A stretch of DNA of 64,000 nucleotides from Verrucomicrobiota bacterium. GTDB lineage: Bacteria > Verrucomicrobiota > Verrucomicrobiia > Verrucomicrobiales > DEV007. The DNA lies in NCBI GenBank assembly GCA_018970725.1, contig JAGWVU010000007.1, positions 1 through 64,000 of the forward strand, read 5' to 3'. Under the pieces are notes generated by a model. The model ran no database searches. It was not told the DNA's origin and was given only the letters and a program-made list of their open reading frames with translations. Below, piece after piece: positions 55,061 to 63,416 of this stretch. The position numbers and the translations under genes are program-made. The number at the start of each line of letters is the position of its first letter. Position 1 is the first letter of the stretch.

Positions 55061-58000
55061 ATGAGGTCCAGCGTCCGGAAGAATCCCTCCCGCCAGTCCC
55101 CCCGGGACAAACTCCCTGTCATCGAGATCCGGGGAGCGCGGCAGAACAATCTCAAGGGAATCGACCTCGACATTCCCCTCAACCAACTCGTCGTCGTCAC
55201 CGGCCCGAGCGGTTCCGGCAAATCCTCGCTGGCCTTCCAGACCGTCTATGCCGAGGGCCAGCGACGCTACGTGGAAACCTTTTCCCCGTATGTCCGGCAG
55301 TTCTTCGACCGCATGGACAAGCCGCAGGCCGATGAAATCCGCGGCATCCCCCCGGCCATCGCGATCGAACAGGCCAACAACGTCAAGACCACCCGCTCCA
55401 CGGTCGGCACCATCACGGAAATCAATGATTACCTGAAACTGCTTTTCCCCCGGCTCGCCACCGGACGCTGTCCCTCCTGCCAAGGGCCGGTGCAACCGGA
55501 CTCCCCGGCCAGCATCGCGGCCACCGCCCGGGAAAAGTGGGGTGACTCCCCCATCCTCGTCACCTTCAGCGTCGCGGCCCCTTCCGGCACCGCCCCGAAA
55601 GAATTCTTCGGCTTCCTCCAGAGCCAGGGGTATGTCCGGGTCTTTCTCTACGGCGAAATCTTCCGCACGGACCGGCCGGAAGATTTCACCCGGAACTTGC
55701 CGGCCCGCGTCGATATCGTGCAGGACCGCGTTCCGGCCAACCGTCGCGCGCGGCTTCTGGAATCCCTTGAGGCGGGATTGCGGCTCGGGAAAGGCAAGGT
55801 TGCGCTCGTGGAACCGACCACGGGAGAGCGTCAGGATTTTTCCTCGGTATGGCATTGCGCGGCTTGCGATGCCTCGATCCGCCCGCCCTCGCCGGGCCTG
55901 TTCAGCTTCAACCACGCGTTGGGAGCCTGCCGGGTGTGCCGGGGATTCGGCCGGGTGATCGGGATCGATTACCGCAAGGCGCTACCCGATCACTCGCTTT
56001 CGATCGGCGCGGGCGTGGTCAAGGCATTCCAAGGGGACACCTACCACGAATGCCAGATTGATCTGGAGCGCAACGCCCGCAAGCGGAAGATCGACCTCGA
56101 CACCCCGTTCGAGGATCTTGCCGAGGCGGATCAGGAATGGGTCTTGCGCGGGGAGGGCGGAGATCCCGAGGAAACTTACGAGAGCGGCCGTTGGTATGGG
56201 GTCAAGGGTTTCTTCGATTGGCTCGAGACCAAGACCTACAAGATGCATGTCCGCGTCTTCCTGAGCCGGTTCCGCAGTTACACCGAATGCCGCGCCTGCG
56301 AGGGCCGGAGGTTGCAGCCGGAATCATTGAACTACCGGATCGGGGAAAATACATTGCCTGATCTTTGGCGTCAGCCAATTAGTCGCCTGCTCCCTTGGGT
56401 GCGGGACCTGACGCTCCCCCGGGGCGATGATTCGGCCAAGCTGCTCAAAGAAGAGATCGAGGCCCGGCTCGGCTATTTGGAGGAGGTCGGGCTCGGCTAC
56501 CTCGATTTGGATCGCCCGACCCGGACCCTGTCCGGAGGCGAGGCCCAGCGGGTCAACCTGACCACCTGCCTCGGAGCCTCCTTGACGAACACCCTTTTCG
56601 TCCTCGATGAACCCTCCATCGGCCTCCACCCGAGGGACATTGGTCGCTTGATCGGCGTCATGGAGCGGCTGCGCGACAAGGGCAACACCCTCCTCGTGGT
56701 GGAGCATGAGGAGGCGGTCATCCGCGCGGCGGATTACCTCGTGGACATCGGTCCCGGCCGGGGCGACCAAGGGGGCGAGGTGGTCTTCAGCGGCCCCGCC
56801 CCGAGGCTGGAAAAAGAGGCCCGCAAGGATTCCCTGACCCGGGCCTATCTCCTTGGGGAGAAATCCATCCCGGTGCCCGCGCGGCGGCGGAGTGCCAGGC
56901 AACATCTGCGCCTTCTCGGAGCCCGCCAGCACAACCTGCAACGCCTCGACGTCGATATCCCGCTCGGGGTTCTCTGCTGCGTCACCGGGGTGTCCGGTTC
57001 CGGGAAATCCACGCTGGTCCACCACGTGCTTCACGAGAACCTGCTGCGGGCCAAGGGCGAGACCTCGGAGAACGAACCGGGAAGGCTCAAGGAACTGCGC
57101 GGCGCGGAAAAAATCGGGCGCGTCGTCATGGTCGATCAATCGCCCCTGAGCCGGACCCCGCGCTCCACCCCGGCGCTGTTCATCGGTGTCTTCGAGCAGA
57201 TCCGCAAACTGTTCGCCGCCACTTCGGACGCGATGTCCCGCGGGCTTGCGCCCGGCTTCTTTTCCTTCAACTCCGGAGCCGGCCGCTGCGAACGCTGCTG
57301 GGGACACGGCTATGAAAAGGTGGAGATGCAATTCCTCAGCGACGTCTTCGTGCGCTGCCCGGAATGCGAGGGAACGCGCTACACCCGGGAAACGCTGGAA
57401 GTGAAGCTGGACGGCCGGTCGATCCATGACGTTCTCGAGATGACGGTGGACCGGGCCGTCGATTTTTTCGCGGCGCTGGATGGTGGCAAGGCCAAGGCCT
57501 CACGCGATGCCGTGGCGTCCCTCGTCGTTCTCCAGGATGTCGGTCTTGGTTACCTCCGTCTCGGGCAACCGCTCAACACCCTATCCGGAGGGGAAAGCCA
57601 GCGGCTCAAACTGGTCGGGCATCTCCTCGAGCACCGCACCGCTCCGGCCCAGGGCCGGAAAACAACCAATCTGCTGATATTCGACGAGCCGACCACCGGC
57701 CTGCACTTCGACGATATCGCGATGCTCATGAAGGTGTTCCATCGGTTGGTCGACAACGGGGACAGCCTGCTGGTGATTGAGCACAACATCGATGTCATTC
57801 GCTCGGCGGATTGGGTGATCGATCTCGGGCCCGAAGCCGGCAGCGGCGGCGGAAACATCGTGGGCACGGGCACGCCCGAGGCGATCGCCGCCCTCCCCGG
57901 TTCCCATACCGGCGCGGCGCTGCGCGGGGCCGCGACCCCTCGCGTCAAGGACGACCGCCGACCGGTTCCCGCCCCGCGTTCCCAAGGCATCCGCATCACC

Positions 58001-60616
58001 GGGGCCCGGGAACACAACCTCAAGGATATCTCGCTGGAGATCCCCCGGGACCAATTCGTCGTTCTCTCCGGTCTCAGCGGCTCGGGCAAATCCACCCTGG
58101 CCTTCGACATCCTTTTCGCGGAAGGTCAGAGACGCTTCCTCGACAGCATGTCCACCTACGCCCGGCAATTCGTCGAGCAGATGGAAAAACCGGATGTCGA
58201 CCACGTCACCGGCCTGCCGCCCACCGTCGCGATCGAGCAACGGATCTCGCGCGGGGGCGGGAAATCGACCGTGGCCACCGTGACCGAGGTCTACCATTTC
58301 CTGCGCCTTCTCTTCGCCAAGACGGGCGTCCAGCATTCCCCGGTGACCGGGAAACCCGTGATCGCCCAGTCCGTCACGGAAATCGTCTCCCGCCTGCGCG
58401 AAGCCGCCCGGACCGGGCCGGTGACGTTGCTCGCCCCGCTCGTCAAGGCCCGCAAGGGATTCCATACCGAGGTCGCCGAATGGGCGGAAAAACACGGTTA
58501 CGAGACCCTGATGGTCGACGGCCGGTTCATGCCCTCCGCCGGATTTCAACCGCTCGAGCGCTTCAAGGAACACACCATCGATGTCGTCATCGGAAAACTC
58601 ACCGCCTCGACCCCCCTTCCCGAGGCCCGTAGCCTGGTGGAAACGGCGTTGAAATTCGGCAAACAGACCGCGCGGTATCTCGATGCCAAACGCAAGCTCC
58701 ACGTGGTCAGCACCCGGTTGAGCTGTCCGGAATCCGGCCTGTCCTTCGAGGAACTCGACCCGCGTCTCTTTTCCTACAATTCCCCCCACGGTTGGTGCCC
58801 CGGTTGCCGCGGTTACGGACTTCTCCTCCCCCGCCCCCAAGCGGTCCCGGACGGCACGGCCGAATCGGTTCTGGAGGCGGAATTGCGCGAGGAACGGCAG
58901 CACCTGCAGGATGACCCCACGGAGATCCGCCCCTGCCCGGATTGCGAAGGGGCCCGCCTCAATGTCATCGCGCGGCATGTCAAGGTCCTCGGCCAGCGCA
59001 TCGAGGACATCGCCCGCCTCAGCGTGACCGAAGCCCGCAAACTGGTCGCCACCTTCCGGTTCCCGGCGGAACAGGCGTTGATCACCCGGGATATCCTGCC
59101 CGAAATCGTGCAACGCCTCCACTTCATGGAGGAAGTCGGTCTCGGGTATCTCCAGTTGGACCGGTCCGCCCAAACCCTCAGCGGAGGCGAAAGCCAGCGC
59201 ATCCGGCTCTCCGCCCAACTCGGTTCCAACCTCCGCGGCGTCCTCTACGTCCTCGACGAACCGACCATCGGGCTGCACCCGCGCGACAATGCAAAACTGC
59301 TCGATACCCTCACCGCCCTGCGGGACAAGGGGAACTCGGTGCTGGTGGTCGAGCACGATGAGGAGACGATGCGGCGGGCGGATCACCTGATTGATCTCGG
59401 ACCCGGCGCCGGGAGGCTCGGAGGGGAAATTGCCTTCTCCGGCCCGTTCCAGAAACTCCTTGAGCCCAAGGCTTCCTTCCCGGATTCCCCCACGGCCAAG
59501 CTCCTGCGCCATCCCCTCTCCCATCCCATCCGAGGTCAGCGCCGACCTCTTCCGGAAGCGCCGGAAGGCTGGTTGCGCCTCACCGGGGCCAAGGCCAACA
59601 ACCTCAAAAACATCGATGTCCGACTCCCCATCGGCCGCCTCACGGTGATCTGCGGCATTTCCGGGTCCGGCAAGAGCAGCCTGATGCGTTCCGTGCTCCA
59701 ACCCGCCGTGAGAGCCAATCTGGAAAAACATTCCACGCCTCCGGCCACGGTCACCTGGGAATCGATCGAAGGCGTCCAGAACCTCGGCGCGGTCTATGAA
59801 GTGGACCAATCTCCCATCGGCAAGACCAGCCGTTCCACCCCGGGCACCTACATCAAGGTGTTCGACGAAATCCGGAAGCTCTACGCCCAGGTCCCCGACG
59901 CCCGGGCGCGCGGCTACAACGCCGGACGTTTCAGTTTCAACAGCGCCGGCGGCCGCTGCGAATCCTGCCAGGGCAACGGCCAGATCAAAATCGAAATGAG
60001 CTTTCTCCCCACCGCCCATGTCCCCTGTGACGATTGCCAGGGCCAGCGCTACAACGCCGCCACCCTCGAAATCCTCTACCAAGGTAAGAACATCGGCGAA
60101 GTCATGCGGATGAGCATCGATGAAGCCGCCACCTTCTTCGAGGCCAGTCCGCGCATCGCCCGCTGCCTCGGCCTGCTCCGGGATACCGGGCTCGGCTATC
60201 TGCAAATCGGCCAACCCAGCCCCACCCTGTCCGGCGGGGAGGCGCAACGCATCAAGCTGGTCAGCGAACTGACCCGCGGCGTCAACCGCTTCCAAAACGC
60301 CCGCCTCCGACGCAACGTCATCGAGAAATCCCACCTCTATCTCATCGAGGAACCGTCCATCGGCCTGCACAAGGCGGATGTCGTCCGTCTCCTCGACGTG
60401 CTCCACCGCCTGGTGGATGACGGCGCCACGGTCGTCGTCATCGAGCACAACCTGGAGATCCTCGCCGAAGCCGACTTCGTCCTCGAGATCGGTCCGGAAG
60501 CGGGATCGGCCGGTGGCCAGCTCGTCGCCGAAGGCCCCCCGGAACAGGTGGTCCGGGTCAAGCAAAGCCGGACGGCCCCGTTCCTGCGCAGCGTCCTCCA
60601 ACCCGGGGCCCGTTGA
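55061..60616 (+). CDS. uvrA: Excinuclease ABC subunit A, double-length (four ABC units)
   Basis: UvrA recognises DNA lesions in nucleotide excision repair. This 1851-residue chain is about twice the normal 940. It contains four complete nucleotide-binding sites in tandem: Walker A motifs GPSGSGKSS (48-56), GVSGSGKST (about 642), GLSGSGKST (about 1004) and GISGSGKSS (about 1532). Each is followed by its LSGGE(A/S)QR signature (about 489, 840, 1372 and 1723), and zinc-type Cys pairs are present in both halves. Chlamydiae are known to have a similar fused UvrA. A -10-like TAGATA (55050-55055) lies five bases before the ATG, so the message is probably leaderless. The frame is intact for the full 5.5 kb. 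Confidence 0.96.
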   Translation: MRSSVRKNPSRQSPRDKLPVIEIRGARQNNLKGIDLDIPLNQLVVVTGPSGSGKSSLAFQTVYAEGQRRYVETFSPYVRQFFDRMDKPQADEIRGIPPAIAIEQANNVKTTRSTVGTITEINDYLKLLFPRLATGRCPSCQGPVQPDSPASIAATAREKWGDSPILVTFSVAAPSGTAPKEFFGFLQSQGYVRVFLYGEIFRTDRPEDFTRNLPARVDIVQDRVPANRRARLLESLEAGLRLGKGKVALVEPTTGERQDFSSVWHCAACDASIRPPSPGLFSFNHALGACRVCRGFGRVIGIDYRKALPDHSLSIGAGVVKAFQGDTYHECQIDLERNARKRKIDLDTPFEDLAEADQEWVLRGEGGDPEETYESGRWYGVKGFFDWLETKTYKMHVRVFLSRFRSYTECRACEGRRLQPESLNYRIGENTLPDLWRQPISRLLPWVRDLTLPRGDDSAKLLKEEIEARLGYLEEVGLGYLDLDRPTRTLSGGEAQRVNLTTCLGASLTNTLFVLDEPSIGLHPRDIGRLIGVMERLRDKGNTLLVVEHEEAVIRAADYLVDIGPGRGDQGGEVVFSGPAPRLEKEARKDSLTRAYLLGEKSIPVPARRRSARQHLRLLGARQHNLQRLDVDIPLGVLCCVTGVSGSGKSTLVHHVLHENLLRAKGETSENEPGRLKELRGAEKIGRVVMVDQSPLSRTPRSTPALFIGVFEQIRKLFAATSDAMSRGLAPGFFSFNSGAGRCERCWGHGYEKVEMQFLSDVFVRCPECEGTRYTRETLEVKLDGRSIHDVLEMTVDRAVDFFAALDGGKAKASRDAVASLVVLQDVGLGYLRLGQPLNTLSGGESQRLKLVGHLLEHRTAPAQGRKTTNLLIFDEPTTGLHFDDIAMLMKVFHRLVDNGDSLLVIEHNIDVIRSADWVIDLGPEAGSGGGNIVGTGTPEAIAALPGSHTGAALRGAATPRVKDDRRPVPAPRSQGIRITGAREHNLKDISLEIPRDQFVVLSGLSGSGKSTLAFDILFAEGQRRFLDSMSTYARQFVEQMEKPDVDHVTGLPPTVAIEQRISRGGGKSTVATVTEVYHFLRLLFAKTGVQHSPVTGKPVIAQSVTEIVSRLREAARTGPVTLLAPLVKARKGFHTEVAEWAEKHGYETLMVDGRFMPSAGFQPLERFKEHTIDVVIGKLTASTPLPEARSLVETALKFGKQTARYLDAKRKLHVVSTRLSCPESGLSFEELDPRLFSYNSPHGWCPGCRGYGLLLPRPQAVPDGTAESVLEAELREERQHLQDDPTEIRPCPDCEGARLNVIARHVKVLGQRIEDIARLSVTEARKLVATFRFPAEQALITRDILPEIVQRLHFMEEVGLGYLQLDRSAQTLSGGESQRIRLSAQLGSNLRGVLYVLDEPTIGLHPRDNAKLLDTLTALRDKGNSVLVVEHDEETMRRADHLIDLGPGAGRLGGEIAFSGPFQKLLEPKASFPDSPTAKLLRHPLSHPIRGQRRPLPEAPEGWLRLTGAKANNLKNIDVRLPIGRLTVICGISGSGKSSLMRSVLQPAVRANLEKHSTPPATVTWESIEGVQNLGAVYEVDQSPIGKTSRSTPGTYIKVFDEIRKLYAQVPDARARGYNAGRFSFNSAGGRCESCQGNGQIKIEMSFLPTAHVPCDDCQGQRYNAATLEILYQGKNIGEVMRMSIDEAATFFEASPRIARCLGLLRDTGLGYLQIGQPSPTLSGGEAQRIKLVSELTRGVNRFQNARLRRNVIEKSHLYLIEEPSIGLHKADVVRLLDVLHRLVDDGATVVVIEHNLEILAEADFVLEIGPEAGSAGGQLVAEGPPEQVVRVKQSRTAPFLRSVLQPGAR

Positions 60617-60688
60617 CCCGTGCGACCGTGATCGTGAACTCCCGCCACTGCGGGCTTGCATCACCGGACGGTCTCTCTTTGCTGCCGG

Positions 60689-61120
60689 ATGCTCAAAGGA
60701 ATCTCGCCCCTCCTCTCCCCGGAACTTCTGGCCACCCTCTGCGCCATGGGACACGGCGACGAGATCATCCTGGCGGACGCGCATTTCCCGGGAGCGACGT
60801 TCGGGCGCCGGCTCATCCGGGCCGACGGCCTGAAGATTGCCCCTTTGCTCGAGGCCATCCTTCCCCTTTTTGAACTCGATTCCATGGTTCCCTCTCCAGT
60901 CTGCATGATGGCGGCCGTCCCCGGGGATACCTTGGACCCGGCGGTCGAGGCCGCCTACACCGCCGCCATCCGGTCCCACGCGCCCGCCACGCCTCCGGTC
61001 GCGCGGATCGAGCGCTTCGCGTTTTACGAGCGGGCCAAATCGGCTTTTGCCGTGGTCATGACCGGCGAGACGGCGAAATACGGGAATATTCTGCTGACGA
61101 AAGGGGTCACCCCGGTTTGA
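60689..61120 (+). CDS. RbsD/FucU-family sugar mutarotase
   Basis: The 143-residue protein is in the RbsD/FucU family, which interconverts sugar anomers such as fucose or ribose. Visible are [34 protein letters not shown] with the catalytic His22, [18 protein letters not shown] and the closing [29 protein letters not shown]. The ending matches FucU better than RbsD. The ATG at 60689 sits ahead of the family start; 11 more in-frame codons are unlike it. No fucose pathway genes adjoin it. Confidence 0.88.
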   Translation: MLKGISPLLSPELLATLCAMGHGDEIILADAHFPGATFGRRLIRADGLKIAPLLEAILPLFELDSMVPSPVCMMAAVPGDTLDPAVEAAYTAAIRSHAPATPPVARIERFAFYERAKSAFAVVMTGETAKYGNILLTKGVTPV

Positions 61121-61148
61121 GATTTCGGAATTCGCCACATGTCTCCAG

Positions 61149-61183
61149 TTGACGATGGCCTTTCTCGTAGTGGTAATTACGAG
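61149..61183 (+). promoter_or_regulatory. Promoter with palindromic operator over the -10
   Basis: TTGACG (61149-61154) and GGTAAT (61172-61177) form a promoter with a 17-bp spacer. The inverted repeat CTCGTA-N8-TACGAG (61164-61183) brackets the -10, so a dimeric repressor bound here would block polymerase. The gene starts at 61193, eight bases after GAGG. Confidence 0.6.
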
Positions 61184-61192
61184 GTTTTCAGC

Positions 61193-62326
61193 ATGAGGTT
61201 CATGAATCCTTGGTTTTTGTTCGCATTGACTTGGCTGGTCGCTCTTCCCGAGACCCAAGCCGCCGAAACCACCCGGCCACGTCTCGGTGACCTCCTCCAC
61301 CTTCCCCCGGTGATGGCCCGGGAAATCGGGAATCCTCCCGTGGACGTGCGCCCGGCTTCGGGACGGGGCCGCGAAACCATCGTGACCTTGCGCCGCCCGC
61401 CCCTCAGGTCCGGCCAATGCGTCCGGATCGAATCGATCCGGGTGGAACCGCCCAAGGGCTCCTCTTCCTGGCGTCCGGCCCTGGCCGAAGCCCTTCTGGA
61501 ACATTTTTGGGATCGCCATGCTGAAGCGATCGAAACGGGAAAGGACACCATCGCCCTCGTGACAATGAACCGCCAGCGTTTCGTCAAAGTGGGGCTCGCC
61601 CGGTTGACCGGCAAATCCGGCCCGGATCCGGTCGGTCACGCCTGGTGGAAAGTCCGGATGGATGAACCGCTTACGCCGGATAAGGACCACCAACTCATCG
61701 TGATGACGGCCAAGAGCCCGGCCGAGTTTTACTCCCACTTCGCCCTTGGGCTGCGGGAAAATGGCAGCATCGGACGCCGCGGGGATGACTGGGTGCTGGA
61801 TCCACGGGCACCCTGGCTCAAGGATACCCACCCCACCATGCTCGACTGGTTCAACATGGACAATTCGATGCTCATGACCGTCGAGGTCTCGCATCTCCCG
61901 GACTGGCTCTACACGCAAACCGCCTACCGCGGCTACGGAGTCACCATGCAATTCACCCCGGCCACCAAGGAGTATGTCACCCTCTTGAAAGCCGCCGGAC
62001 GGGGCGAGCATCTGCGCACCCTCAATCTCGGTCCTTTCAAGCCCTTTCGCCACAACTGCGCCACCCACGGCCAACAATTGGTCGAGGCCCTCCTTCCCAT
62101 GGGCGAAAAACTGTGCGGCCCCCACCCCCTCGCCGACCTCCCGAAACGGCTGATGCGCAAGTCCGAACGCCAGTTCGGCAAGGTCACCACCGTCGCCATC
62201 CCGCCGCAACCCGCTCCTCCCGGCGTCACCCAGTCCCAGAATTCCACCCTGCGGGTTTGCCCCGATCCAACCGCCATCCCGGAAGTCCGTCAGTTGCGCG
62301 AGGTGCCGGAAATCAACGGCCGTTGA
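61193..62326 (+). CDS. Secreted protein with possible Cys/His catalytic site (unknown)
   Basis: The 377-residue protein has a signal peptide (about 1-23). I recognise no firm family. The segment HAWWKVRMDEPLTPD in the middle and PFRHNCATHGQQLVEALLP later put a conserved-looking His ahead of a Cys in an N-C-x-T context. This resembles papain-like periplasmic domains such as DUF4105/Lnb N-terminal, whose motif is DNCATR. It could therefore be a periplasmic thiol hydrolase or acyltransferase relative. The ATG at 61193 is chosen because GAGG lies eight bases upstream; ATG 61202 is the alternative. It overlaps the convergent mutY by 14 bases. Confidence 0.65.
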   Translation: MRFMNPWFLFALTWLVALPETQAAETTRPRLGDLLHLPPVMAREIGNPPVDVRPASGRGRETIVTLRRPPLRSGQCVRIESIRVEPPKGSSSWRPALAEALLEHFWDRHAEAIETGKDTIALVTMNRQRFVKVGLARLTGKSGPDPVGHAWWKVRMDEPLTPDKDHQLIVMTAKSPAEFYSHFALGLRENGSIGRRGDDWVLDPRAPWLKDTHPTMLDWFNMDNSMLMTVEVSHLPDWLYTQTAYRGYGVTMQFTPATKEYVTLLKAAGRGEHLRTLNLGPFKPFRHNCATHGQQLVEALLPMGEKLCGPHPLADLPKRLMRKSERQFGKVTTVAIPPQPAPPGVTQSQNSTLRVCPDPTAIPEVRQLREVPEINGR

Positions 62327-63416
62327 ATCCCGCGTCCGCAACGAGGGAACGCAAAGCGCGGCGATACGGGGAACCCAGCGCCACCGATTCCAGCTCCGCC
62401 CGCGAAACCCATCTGCCCTCGCCCCGGGGGAGCGCGGAGGCGGGCATCGCATGCACGTGCAGCCAAACGCGGTATCGGGTGATCGAATAGGCAAAGCGCA
62501 GGAGGGGTTCCGCGTCCCCGTGTTCCTCCGCGGAAACCGGCGGCAACCGCCACAGGCCGGAACGGCGCGGACCACTCTCCACGCAGAGAAAGACACGATC
62601 GCCCTCGCCCCGGAAATATCCGACGTGTTCCGCCACCTCCTCGATCCGGGCCCGCTCCCGCTTCACCGGGAGGTGCTCCGGGGCCCGCGCCGCGCAAAAA
62701 CCGGCCACGGGACAGTCCGGACACTGCGGCCGCCGGACCTTGCAAAGCCGTTGCCCGATTTCCATCAAGCCGGACTGGAAACGACGCGCCCGCCGGGGAT
62801 CCGTCAGACGACCGGACCATTCCGCCAGCTGCCTTCGGCCCGCGGGCCCCTCGATCGACCCGTTGAAATCGAAGAGCCGGGCCAGCACCCGCGCCACGTT
62901 CCCGTCGATCATCGGTGCCGCGCGATCGAAGGCAAACGCCAGGATGGCCCCGGCCGTGTAATCCCCGACCCCGGGCAGCGCGCGGATCTCGGCCGGGTCC
63001 CGGGGAAAAAGACCGCCGTGCCGTGACACCACCGCCCGCGCGGCCTCCCGCAGGTGCCTCGCCCGCCGGTAGTAACCCAACCCCTCCCAAAGTTTCAGAA
63101 TCTCCTCGTCCGGGGCGTCCGCCAGCTCCCCGACCCCGGGAAACCGCCGCATCCACCGCTCGAAATACCCCCGCTCCAGGACCGTCTCGACCCGGGTCTG
63201 CTGCAGCATCAATTCCGAGACGAGGATGGCGTAAGGATCCGTGGTCTCACGCCAGGGATAGGGTCGCCCCACGGCATCGAACCACCCGACCACCGCCTCC
63301 CGGAACCCGTCCGGATCTTCGGTCGGCAACTCACGGCAAGGCGGCTTGCCGAATCCCGGGAGGTCGTCCGCCTCTTGCCTTGCGGCCGGGCGTCGGTTAG
63401 GTTGGAAATGTCTCAT
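62313..63416 (-). CDS. mutY: A/G-specific adenine glycosylase MutY
   Basis: MutY removes adenine mispaired with 8-oxoguanine. The 367-residue product has the catalytic Glu68 in SELMLQQTRV, a helix-hairpin-helix LPGVGDYTAGAI (148-159), the catalytic Asp171 in DGNVARV and a 4Fe-4S site at Cys225, Cys232, Cys235 and Cys241 (C-x6-C-x2-C-x5-C). A C-terminal NUDIX-like domain follows. The start at ATG 63416 has GGGAGG eight bases upstream (plus-strand positions 63425-63430), which favours it strongly. Its start codon overlaps the divergent rnhC start by two bases, in the palindrome CATG. The upstream ribosome-binding site therefore lies inside rnhC. Confidence 0.94.
   Translation of the reverse strand: MRHFQPNRRPAARQEADDLPGFGKPPCRELPTEDPDGFREAVVGWFDAVGRPYPWRETTDPYAILVSELMLQQTRVETVLERGYFERWMRRFPGVGELADAPDEEILKLWEGLGYYRRARHLREAARAVVSRHGGLFPRDPAEIRALPGVGDYTAGAILAFAFDRAAPMIDGNVARVLARLFDFNGSIEGPAGRRQLAEWSGRLTDPRRARRFQSGLMEIGQRLCKVRRPQCPDCPVAGFCAARAPEHLPVKRERARIEEVAEHVGYFRGEGDRVFLCVESGPRRSGLWRLPPVSAEEHGDAEPLLRFAYSITRYRVWLHVHAMPASALPRGEGRWVSRAELESVALGSPYRRALRSLVADAGFNGR
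63375..63403 (+). promoter_or_regulatory. Promoter of rnhC
   Basis: TTGCCT at 63375-63380 and TAGGTT at 63398-63403 are 17 bp apart. The ATG at 63415 is only 11 bases further, so the leader would be a few bases long. The element lies inside the mutY coding region. Confidence 0.6.

Noticed and set aside
57581-62596. Very long minus-strand open frame antisense to uvrA and its neighbours
   Set aside because: It is the mirror of a high-GC coding strand. The translation is low-complexity with no family, and the plus strand carries intact uvrA, a FucU-family gene and a signal-peptide protein.
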